DNA of 64,000 nucleotides from JASLEW01 sp035544895 (GTDB lineage: Bacteria; Acidobacteriota; Thermoanaerobaculia; Multivoradales; UBA5704). The stretch lies in contig DASZZM010000087.1 of assembly GCA_035544895.1 (NCBI GenBank), positions 1 to 64,000 on the forward strand, given 5' to 3'. Positions 8,247 to 15,774 of this stretch are shown one piece after another; positions within the stretch are counted from its first letter, which is position 1, and each line of letters begins with the position of its first letter. The position numbers and the translations under genes were made by a program. Under the pieces are notes generated by a model, which ran no database searches, had not been told where the DNA came from, and worked only from the letters and a program-made list of their open reading frames with translations.

Positions 8247-8279
8247 GCGCCGGGCAGGGACCCGGCGCTTCCAATCAGA
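8247..8279 (-). repeat. Palindromic 32-bp repeat, single inverted copy
   Basis: GCGCCGGG and CCCGGCGC arms surround CAGGGA, followed by TCCAATCAGA. This is the reverse complement of the unit at 252-315. It lies in the gap between the PAP2 gene and the PLD-like gene, and a further partial copy may overlap 8279-8297. Confidence 0.65.
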
Positions 8280-8303
8280 CCGGGCAGGCGCGCCGGTCTG
8301 CGC

Positions 8304-9365
8304 TCAGAAGGCGGCGGTCAAGACCAGGCCGCGCTCGCCCGGTCCGACCAGCGGCGCCACGGCGACCCGCGTTCGCAGGCGTCGGTTGGCGTGCACGACC
8401 GCGCGCCCGATGCTGTCGCCGATCAGGGCGCCGACGATCACGTCGGAGGCAAAGTGGGCATTGTGCCGGAGGCGTCCGAAGCCGACCAGGCCGGCGGCGC
8501 CATAGGAGACGATCTGCACCCACGCCTGCTTGTAGGTGCTCGCGATCACCGAAGCCACCGCAAAGGCCTGGGTGGCGTGCCCGGATGGAAAGGAAGCGTC
8601 GCCGCTGAAGGGGTGGAAGTGGTAGTTGCCGCGGTTCTGGCTGGGGCGGCTGCGTCCGAGCGCCAGCTTCAAGAAAGGAGTGATGACACCCGAGGCGATG
8701 ATGCTCGCCGCCAGGCCGTCTTCCGCCACGTGGCGCGCCTTGGCATCGTGCCGCCAGACGCCGTCGAGATAGAACAGGCCCAGCACGCCGAAGGACCCCC
8801 AGCTGCCCAGCGGCTCGAGATCGGCGGCCAGCACGTCTTCGTTGCGGATGGAGCGGTCGAGGGACTTCGAGACCACGGCAACGCCCAGGACCTCGGCCGA
8901 GAAGATGGCCCACTGCCGCCGCTGCCAGTGGCCAGGCGCCGTGAAGATCGCGCGCGCGTCGTAGGCCAGGACTCGCACGGGATTCAGCCGCCGTTCGGGA
9001 GTCGACCGGGGAGCCGCGCCGGCGTCCGTCGTCGCCTCGGCGCCTGCCGCCGCCGGATCTGGCGCTCCGTACGGTGCAGCTTCCGCCGCCACGGCCGGCG
9101 CCACCGCTGGCTCGTCGTGCGGCAGGGCCGGCAAGGCCGTCAGCGCCGGCGGGGCTTGCGCCGTCATGGCCGGCAGCGAAGCTTGCGGCGCGACAATTTC
9201 CGCCGCCTCTTCCTCATCCGGCGACCGCGGCCAATCGGCGAGCGGTCCCGCCGCCGCATACGCCATGCGGCACAACAGGACGCCGGCGCCCAGGATGAGA
9301 ACCAGGGGAGTCCGCCCGCCTGGCAGCAGCCGGTCTCGTGCGAACGGGTCGAGATGATTCGTCAC
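8304..9365 (-). CDS. PAP2-family membrane phosphatase
   Basis: The 353-residue protein has the three phosphatase signature blocks of the PAP2 superfamily in the C-terminal half: KLALGRSRP (KxxxxxxRP), PSGH, and RLRHNAHFASD (SRxxxxxHxxxD type). Hydrophobic helices surround them. Residues 15-35 form an N-terminal hydrophobic segment, and a roughly 90-residue Ala/Pro-rich linker precedes the catalytic domain. It would dephosphorylate phosphatidic acid, undecaprenyl diphosphate or a similar lipid phosphate at the membrane. The start is GTG at 9365. The sequence does not allow PgpB and BacA-like roles to be told apart. Confidence 0.88.
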   Translation of the reverse strand: MTNHLDPFARDRLLPGGRTPLVLILGAGVLLCRMAYAAAGPLADWPRSPDEEEAAEIVAPQASLPAMTAQAPPALTALPALPHDEPAVAPAVAAEAAPYGAPDPAAAGAEATTDAGAAPRSTPERRLNPVRVLAYDARAIFTAPGHWQRRQWAIFSAEVLGVAVVSKSLDRSIRNEDVLAADLEPLGSWGSFGVLGLFYLDGVWRHDAKARHVAEDGLAASIIASGVITPFLKLALGRSRPSQNRGNYHFHPFSGDASFPSGHATQAFAVASVIASTYKQAWVQIVSYGAAGLVGFGRLRHNAHFASDVIVGALIGDSIGRAVVHANRRLRTRVAVAPLVGPGERGLVLTAAF

Positions 9366-9503
9366 GCGTCTCCGTGCCTCCCGCGCAGACGCTAGCAGGA
9401 AGCGTGCCGCGGCGCACGCAGCCCTTCATGACAGATCGAACATCCCAGGGTTGGAAACGACGCCTCCGCCCGCCCGTGCCCGCTCAGCGCCCCTCAACGC
9501 CCC

Positions 9504-10307
9504 TCAACGATAATAGCGCTGCCAGAACAGGATCCCCGTGACCAGCAGGCCGATCACCACCACCGCGGCGCGGGACTTCTCCTTGCCGATGCGCAGCGCG
9601 AAAAGGGCCCCGCCGTAGCCGCCGGCGACGGCGCCGGCCATCATCAGCAGGGCAACCGGCCAGACCACCCTGCCGCGCAGCACGAAGTAAGCCGCCGCCA
9701 CGCCGTTGATGCAGAACCCGAGGAAGTTCTTGATGCCGTTCATAGCGAAGATGTCCGAGAGACCGAGGAAGCCGAGCGCCGCCAGGGTCAGGATGCCGAT
9801 GCCTGCCCCGAAGTAGCCGCCGTAGACCGCGACCGCGAACATGAAGCAGGCGACGACGGCCCAGCGTCTCCGGGACAGATGCAGCGCGGGGTCGGCCAGG
9901 CCACCCTCCGCCGCAACCGTCCGGCGTCCGGCGGAGCGGCGCGCCAGCGCTCCTTGCAGGATGAACAAGACGGTCGCGAAGAGGACGAGCAGCGGCGCCA
10001 GCCCCGCGAAGATCTTCTCCGGCGTGCGCAGCAGCAGAACCGAGCCGAGCGCTCCGCCCACCAGGCTGGGCAACAGCAACGTCTTCAGCCACTGCCGATG
10101 GGTGGCGACCGCGTCCCAGTAGCCGAACATGCTGGCCGCAGCGCCGGGCAGGAGGGCCACCGTCGAGGTCGCGTTGGCAATGATCGCGGGCTCGCCGAGG
10201 AGCACGAGGGTGGGGAAGGTCACGATCGTCCCGCCCCCGGCCAGGGCGTTCATCGCGCCACCCGCCACCGACGCGCCGATCAGCACGCTGATCTCGCCAG
10301 GCGTCAT
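9504..10307 (-). CDS. Sulfite exporter TauE/SafE (TSUP) family permease
   Basis: The 267-residue protein is almost wholly hydrophobic, with about seven or eight membrane segments. It opens with GASVAGGAMNALAGGGTIVT and has a related second half (GYFGAGIGILTLAALGFLG), the two-fold repeat typical of TSUP permeases (PF01925). Family members export sulfite, sulfoacetate or related organic anions. The specific substrate is unknown. The gene stands alone between the PAP2 gene and the YciI-like gene. Confidence 0.9.
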   Translation of the reverse strand: MTPGEISVLIGASVAGGAMNALAGGGTIVTFPTLVLLGEPAIIANATSTVALLPGAAASMFGYWDAVATHRQWLKTLLLPSLVGGALGSVLLLRTPEKIFAGLAPLLVLFATVLFILQGALARRSAGRRTVAAEGGLADPALHLSRRRWAVVACFMFAVAVYGGYFGAGIGILTLAALGFLGLSDIFAMNGIKNFLGFCINGVAAAYFVLRGRVVWPVALLMMAGAVAGGYGGALFALRIGKEKSRAAVVVIGLLVTGILFWQRYYR

Positions 10308-10375
10308 TGGCCGGGCATTATCACACGCCGCACGTCAAGACTCTCGCCAGCCTGCCGCTTCTCTCTGTCATCCCG

Positions 10376-10888
10376 CTACCGCGGGGGCGCGGTCACGCAC
10401 TCCAAGGTCTTGGGACCCAGCCAGGGGACGATCTCGGCCACGAAGCGGCCGGCGCGGATCGCGGGATCGGTATCGACCAGCTTCCTGGCCTCGTCGAGAG
10501 AGCCGGCGCGGAGGACGAAGATCCCGGCCAGCGAGCCCGGGCCGGACTGCTGTAGGAACGGGCCGGCGAGCAGGAGCTTGCCTTCGGCCGCCAGCCTGCG
10601 GATGTTTGCCATGTGGCCCTCGCCGATGCGCTCGATCTCCGGCGTGACCTCGGGCGTCCACTTGGCTCCACGCCGGAGCAGGGCCATGTAGTAGGTGGTC
10701 ATGCTCGGAGTGGCGTCTTCCTTCCCGGCCTGGCCCGTCTGGGCCCCTGCCGCCCCGGCGGACTCTTTCTGCTCTGCCGCCGGAGGCGCCTGCGGTAGCT
10801 GTGGGGCCTGGGCCAGCGCCCCGGCCGGCACCGTCAAGGCGCACGCGGAGAACAACAGAAACGCGAGCGATACGGTCAGTTTCGTCAT
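10376..10888 (-). CDS. Exported YciI-like (YCII-related) protein
   Basis: The 170-residue protein starts with a signal peptide (LTVSLAFLLFSACALTVPAG) and an Ala/Gln-rich linker. A YCII-type ferredoxin-like domain of about 100 residues follows: TYYMALLRRG, HMANIRRLAAEGKLLLAGPF, and an AGIFVLRAGSLDEARKL half. YciI relatives are usually cytoplasmic, so an exported version is slightly unusual but is also found in other phyla. A GGGAGG ribosome-binding site precedes the ATG at 10888. The reaction is unknown. Confidence 0.8.
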   Translation of the reverse strand: MTKLTVSLAFLLFSACALTVPAGALAQAPQLPQAPPAAEQKESAGAAGAQTGQAGKEDATPSMTTYYMALLRRGAKWTPEVTPEIERIGEGHMANIRRLAAEGKLLLAGPFLQQSGPGSLAGIFVLRAGSLDEARKLVDTDPAIRAGRFVAEIVPWLGPKTLECVTAPPR

Positions 10889-10935
10889 CGCCTTGCCTCC
10901 CTCTGGCGAACCGGGCAGTGGCTACGATATCCCGT

Positions 10936-13900
10936 TCACCGGTAATCGTGGCTCGGGGTTTCCAGCAGGTCCGCCAGCGCCCAGAACCTCTCGCCGCGGA
11001 CCGACAGGGTGCCATCCCGTTTCTGCAGCACGCCTTCGACGACCAGGCCGGGCGAGCGGATCAGCCTGCGGTTCTTGTGCAGCAGATCGGGCGAGACGAT
11101 CGCCTGCGACATGCCGGTCTCGTCCTCCAGCGTCAGGAAGAGAAGGCCTTTGGCGGTGCCGGGGCGCTGGCGCACGATGACCGAGCCGGCGGTGCGCACT
11201 CGGTCGCCGTTGCGGTAGCGCTCGAGGTCGGCCGCGGCGACCACTCCTTTCCTCTTGAGCCGCGCGCGCAGATAGGAGAGCGGGTGAGGTCCGAGGGTGA
11301 GTTGCGTGCCGTCGAAGTCGGCGCGCGTCTCCTCGGCGGCGGTCATCTCGGGAAGCGGCGAGGGCTCGCGCTCGGGGAGGCCGTCGAGCAGCGGGCCGGC
11401 CGGCCGGCCGAGGCGCGCCACTTGCCAGAGGGCGCCGCGGCGGGTGAGGCCGAACGGAGCGAAGGCGCCGACGTGGGCGAGCGTCTGCAGCTCGTCCTTG
11501 TTCAGAGGGCAGCCTTGTCGCGCGCAGCGGCGGATGAGGTCGGCGGCATCGGCAAAAGGAGCGCGCGCCTGCTCGGCCTCGATCGCCAGTCCGGCCTTGG
11601 CGCGCAGGCCGCGCACGAACCTCAATCCCAAGCGGAGAGCACCGGCGGGCGCCGGTCCGCCGGTGCGGTCTTCCCAGCGGCAGCGCCAGCCGGAGCGCTG
11701 GACGTCGACCGGACGGATCTCCACGCCGTGACGCTCGGCGTCCTTGACCAGGGTGGCGGGGTGGTAGAAGCCCATCGGCCAGGCATTGAGGAGGCCGAGG
11801 AAGAAAGCGGTGGGGTGGTGGGCCTTGAGATAGGCGCTGGCGTAGGCGATGAGCGCGAAGCTCGCGGCGTGCGACTCCGGGAAGCCATAGAGCGCGAAAG
11901 CGGTGATCCCCTTGACGATCTCCTCTTGCGCCTCGCCGATGATCCCGCGCTCGGCCATGCCGGCGCGCAGCCTGTCCTCGATGGCCCGCATGCGCTCGAC
12001 CGAGCGCTTGAATCCCATGGCCCGCCGCAGCTCCTCGGCCTGGCCGCCGGTGAAGCCGGCAGCCACCATGGCGATGCGCAGCATCTGCTCCTGGAAGATC
12101 GGCACCCCGAGCGTACGCTCCAGGATCGGCTGCAAGCTCGGGTGCGGATAGGTCACCGCCTGCCGGCCGACGCGCCGCTCGAAGTAGGGATTGGCCAGGT
12201 TGCCGACGATCGGACCCGGGCGGATGATCGCCACCTGGATCACCAGGTCGTAGAAGTGCCGCGGGCTGTTGCGCGGCAGCGACGCCATCTGCGCCCGGCT
12301 CTCCACCTGGAAGACGCCGACCGTGTCGGCCTGGCGCAGCATCTCGTAGACCGCCGGGTCGTCGGGCGGCAGGTGCGCGAGGTCGATCTGCACCCCCTCC
12401 CGGGCATGGATGACCGGCACCGCTTCCTCGAGGGCGCTGAGCATCCCGAGCCCCAGCAGGTCGACCTTGATGATCCCCAGGTCGGCGCAGTCGTCCTTGT
12501 CCCACTGCACCACCACCCGCCCGGGCATCGAGGCCGGCTCGAGCGGCACGACCTCGTCGAGGCGGCCGGCTGCGATCACCATGCCGCCCGAGTGCTGCCC
12601 GAGGTGGCGGGGGAGGTTGTGGATGCGGGTCCACATCTCGGCGAACAGGCGGATGCGCGGCTCGGAGGGATCGAAGCCGGCGCCGGCCAGCTCGGCGGCG
12701 AAGGACTTGGGGTCGCCGTGGGCCAGGTCGTAGGTGAAGTTGCCGAGCTGGCCGGCGAGCTTGTCGATCTGCTCCGGGGAGTAGCCGAAGGCCTTGGCCA
12801 CCTCGCGGGTCGCCGAGCGGTCGCGGTAGGTGATGACGTTGGCGGTCATCGCCGCGCCGTGCGCGCCGTAGCGCTGGTAGACGAGCTGGATGACCCGCTC
12901 GCGCTGGCCGCCCGAGGGCAGGTCGAGGTCGATGTCCGGCCACTCGCCGCGCTCCTCCGACAGGAAGCGCTCGAACAGGAGGTCCATCTTCACCGGATCG
13001 ACGGCGGTGATCGACAGGGCATAGCAGACCGCGCTGTTGGCGGCCGAGCCGCGCCCCTGGACGAGGATGTTGTTTTCCAGGCAGAAACGGACGACGTCCC
13101 AGACGATCAGGAAGTAACCGGCGAGGTCGAGCTTGTCGATCAGGTCGAGCTCTTTCTGCACCTGCGCCTGGGCCTTGGCGGTGAACGGCCGGAAGCGGGC
13201 CCGGGCGCCGTTCCAGGCGACGTGGCGCAGGTAGCTGGCGGCGGTCTCGCCGGGCGGCAGCGGGTAGTCCGGAAAGCGGTAGCCGAGGTCGGCCAGGGTG
13301 AACTCCAGCCGTGCGGCGAGGTCGCGGCCGGCGGCGAGCGCACGCGGCAGGTCGGCGAAGAGCAGCGCCATCTCGGCGGCGCCCTTGAGGTGGCGCTCCC
13401 GGTGGCAGGCGAGCAGGCTGCCCGCGGCATCGAGCGGGACGTGAGTGCGGATCGAGGTCAAGACGTCGTGCAGCGGCTTGTCCGCTTCCTTGGCATAGCG
13501 CACTCCGTTGGTGGCCAGAAGAGGCAGCTTCAACCGACCCGCCAGCTCGATCAGCGCCCGGTTGCGATGCTCCTCCTCGCGCAGCCGGTGGCGCTGCAAC
13601 TCGACGTGCAGGCGGCCGGGGAACAGCCAGGCGAGCCGTTCGAGCAGGCGCCGGGCGGGGTCGATGCCTCCCTTCGCCAGGGCCTGGGCCAGAGGCCCCT
13701 CGTCTCCTCCGGTCAGGCAGTGGAGGCCGCCGGCGTGCTCCGCGACCAGGTCCCAGGAGGCGCGCGCCTGCCCTTTGGGCCTGCCGAGCGCCGCGGCGGT
13801 CAGCAGCCGGCAGAGGTTGCGGTACCCGGCGCGGCTCTCGACCAGCAGGGTGAGGCGGGGGTTCAGAGGGTGTGGAGGATGCTCGGGAAGGTCGCCGGAA

Positions 13901-14280
13901 TGCGCAGCATGGGGCTCGGGCACCAGGCCGAGCGGTCCGGTCTTGATGCCTCGGCGAACGGCCTCCGGCAGCCGCGGGAACCCCGGCTCTTCGGCCAGCA
14001 CTGCCTCCGCTCCGACCAGCGCCCGCACTCCCGCCTGCCTGGCCGCCTGGAAGAAGCGCGGCGCCCCGTAGACCCCGTTGGCATCCATCAACGCCATGGC
14101 CGGTAGCCCGATCTCCGCCGCCCGCTGCACCAGGTCTTCGGGAAGCGACGCCCCGTCGAGAAACGAGAAGGCCGAGGCGGCGTGGAGCTCCACGTACTCC
14201 GGCACCGCCGCTCCGCCGCGCCGGCGGGATCGCCCGCGCGCGGGGGCTGGGAATGGGGAAAGGTCGGAGGGCGAGGACAT
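10936..14280 (-). CDS. dnaE2: Error-prone DNA polymerase III alpha subunit
   Basis: The 1114-residue protein is a C-family polymerase with an N-terminal PHP domain (YVELHAASAFSFLDGASLPE). It has the catalytic palm motif PDIDLDLPSG, the FPESHAASFALIAYASAYLK block, and a C-terminal OB-fold (GSVIVRQRPGTAKGLLFLTL). Length and the PESHAASFA signature fit DnaE2/ImuC rather than replicative DnaE1. It performs translesion synthesis, usually as part of the SOS-induced ImuA-ImuB-DnaE2 mutasome. Neither imuA nor imuB is adjacent, and I did not find a clear LexA box upstream. It is monocistronic in this window. Confidence 0.93.
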   Translation of the reverse strand: MSSPSDLSPFPAPARGRSRRRGGAAVPEYVELHAASAFSFLDGASLPEDLVQRAAEIGLPAMALMDANGVYGAPRFFQAARQAGVRALVGAEAVLAEEPGFPRLPEAVRRGIKTGPLGLVPEPHAAHSGDLPEHPPHPLNPRLTLLVESRAGYRNLCRLLTAAALGRPKGQARASWDLVAEHAGGLHCLTGGDEGPLAQALAKGGIDPARRLLERLAWLFPGRLHVELQRHRLREEEHRNRALIELAGRLKLPLLATNGVRYAKEADKPLHDVLTSIRTHVPLDAAGSLLACHRERHLKGAAEMALLFADLPRALAAGRDLAARLEFTLADLGYRFPDYPLPPGETAASYLRHVAWNGARARFRPFTAKAQAQVQKELDLIDKLDLAGYFLIVWDVVRFCLENNILVQGRGSAANSAVCYALSITAVDPVKMDLLFERFLSEERGEWPDIDLDLPSGGQRERVIQLVYQRYGAHGAAMTANVITYRDRSATREVAKAFGYSPEQIDKLAGQLGNFTYDLAHGDPKSFAAELAGAGFDPSEPRIRLFAEMWTRIHNLPRHLGQHSGGMVIAAGRLDEVVPLEPASMPGRVVVQWDKDDCADLGIIKVDLLGLGMLSALEEAVPVIHAREGVQIDLAHLPPDDPAVYEMLRQADTVGVFQVESRAQMASLPRNSPRHFYDLVIQVAIIRPGPIVGNLANPYFERRVGRQAVTYPHPSLQPILERTLGVPIFQEQMLRIAMVAAGFTGGQAEELRRAMGFKRSVERMRAIEDRLRAGMAERGIIGEAQEEIVKGITAFALYGFPESHAASFALIAYASAYLKAHHPTAFFLGLLNAWPMGFYHPATLVKDAERHGVEIRPVDVQRSGWRCRWEDRTGGPAPAGALRLGLRFVRGLRAKAGLAIEAEQARAPFADAADLIRRCARQGCPLNKDELQTLAHVGAFAPFGLTRRGALWQVARLGRPAGPLLDGLPEREPSPLPEMTAAEETRADFDGTQLTLGPHPLSYLRARLKRKGVVAAADLERYRNGDRVRTAGSVIVRQRPGTAKGLLFLTLEDETGMSQAIVSPDLLHKNRRLIRSPGLVVEGVLQKRDGTLSVRGERFWALADLLETPSHDYR

Positions 14281-14426
14281 TCAGGATCGCACCGGGGTTA
14301 TCTGCTGAGGACGCGAGGCTGCCACCCAGCGTTCCCAGATTAGGCGTAACGAAGGCGTAAGTCAATTCCCACGGTCGCATGGGTCGCACTGGTTGGGACG
14401 ACCTATCCTGGCGCTGAAGAGTTCCT

Positions 14427-14439
14427 ATTGGATTCCAAT
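14427..14439. promoter_or_regulatory. 13-bp perfect palindrome upstream of the AAA/DUF4143 gene
   Basis: ATTGGA-T-TCCAAT lies 11 bases upstream of the ATG at 14451, in a short AT-richer stretch. Its placement suits an operator near the transcription or translation start. Function is inferred only from position. Confidence 0.35.
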
Positions 14440-14450
14440 TCAAGACCTGG

Positions 14451-15695
14451 ATGAATATCATTCAGCGCATGAATGATCTTCCGCTCCCTCGGCTCCTCGA
14501 ATCGCAGCTCGAGTTCCTGCTGCGCACCTTTCCCGCCGTCATCGTGACCGGGGCGCGCCAGACTGGAAAGAGCACCCTGGTCAGACAGATACCGGGCAGT
14601 CCACCGCGCATCTACCTGACGCTGGACGACCTGGATGTCCTCGAACGGGCTCGACAAGAGCCGGCCGCGTTGGTCGAGACCTCGACACCCGTAACCCTCG
14701 ACGAGGTCCAGCGCTCCCCGGACCTGCTCCTCGCTGTCAAGCGGTCGATCGACGAGCAGCGCACGCCGGGTAGGTTCTTGCTGACCGGATCCGCAAATTT
14801 GCTTCTCTTGCGCCGGATCTCCGAGACCCTTGCCGGACGTGCCGCCCACCTGACGCTATGGCCGCTCACTCGACGAGAGCAGCTCGGTCTTGGCGCGGCG
14901 GGAGCCTGGTCGCGCCTCTTTGCGGCTCCCGACCGCGATTGGCCGGAGCTTCTCGCGGCCGAGAGCGCCCCCGACGAGGATTGGAAGGCGCTGGCGCGCC
15001 GCGGCGGCTATCCCACTCCTGCTTATGAGTTCGGCGACCCCGATGCCAGATCGGCCTGGTTTGCCGGCTACACGAGGACCTACCTCGAGCGAGACCTCCA
15101 GGAGATCTCCTCGGTCGCATCCCTGGTCGACTTCCGGCGCCTGATGCGTGTCGCTTGTCTGCGCCTGGGAAACCTCGTAAACCAGACCGAGATCGCGCGC
15201 GACGTGGGCATCTCCCAACCCAGCGTCCACCGTTATCTGAATCTGCTCGAAGCCACTTACCAGGTCGTGCGCCTTCCAGCCTTTACGGTCAACCGCACCA
15301 AGCGGCTTCTCAAGGCGCCGCGGCTTTTCTGGAGCGACACTGGCTTGGCCCTCCACCTTGCGGGAGAGAGCGAGCCCCGCGGCGCGCACTTGGAGAACAT
15401 CGTCCTGGCAGACCTCCTTGCCTGGCGCGAGTCGACTCGCGAAGGAGCAGAGATCCTCTACTGGCGGACCACGGCCGGCGATGAGGTGGACTTCGTCATC
15501 GAAAAGAACGGCCTGCTGCTGCCCATCGAGGTCAAGGCCGCCCTCCGCCCCTCCCTGGCCGACACCCGCTCCTTACAGCTCTTCCGCCGCGAGTACGGCG
15601 ACCACACCCGTACGGGCCTCCTACTTCACGCTGGCAGCGAGCTCGTCTGGCTGGCGGACGGCATCCTGGCGGCGCCCTGGTGGAAGGTAGTCTAG
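14451..15695 (+). CDS. AAA ATPase with C-terminal DUF4143 domain
   Basis: The 414-residue protein has a Walker A motif (VTGARQTGKST) near residue 30, and LTLDDLDVLERA and TLDEVQRSPDLL (Walker B) further on. A winged-helix region (QTEIARDVGISQPSVHRYLN) follows, then a DUF4143 domain. The end contains GDEVDFVIEKNGLLLPIEVK, a PD-(D/E)xK-like nuclease signature. This family is common, often orphan and mobile between genomes, and its role is not established. An in-frame ATG at 14469 is an alternative start. Confidence 0.88.
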   Translation: MNIIQRMNDLPLPRLLESQLEFLLRTFPAVIVTGARQTGKSTLVRQIPGSPPRIYLTLDDLDVLERARQEPAALVETSTPVTLDEVQRSPDLLLAVKRSIDEQRTPGRFLLTGSANLLLLRRISETLAGRAAHLTLWPLTRREQLGLGAAGAWSRLFAAPDRDWPELLAAESAPDEDWKALARRGGYPTPAYEFGDPDARSAWFAGYTRTYLERDLQEISSVASLVDFRRLMRVACLRLGNLVNQTEIARDVGISQPSVHRYLNLLEATYQVVRLPAFTVNRTKRLLKAPRLFWSDTGLALHLAGESEPRGAHLENIVLADLLAWRESTREGAEILYWRTTAGDEVDFVIEKNGLLLPIEVKAALRPSLADTRSLQLFRREYGDHTRTGLLLHAGSELVWLADGILAAPWWKVV

Positions 15696-15774
15696 CCACG
15701 CTGCGACAGCCAGCTTTGATTCGGAAGTGGAGGGACTTTCCGGCTGGTGCGGGTCGGGAATCCAGGACGTCCGC

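Noticed and set aside
10801..14106. 1101-codon plus-strand open frame opposite dnaE2
   Set aside because: It is the complement of the polymerase gene. The composition is a codon-bias shadow and no family is recognisable.
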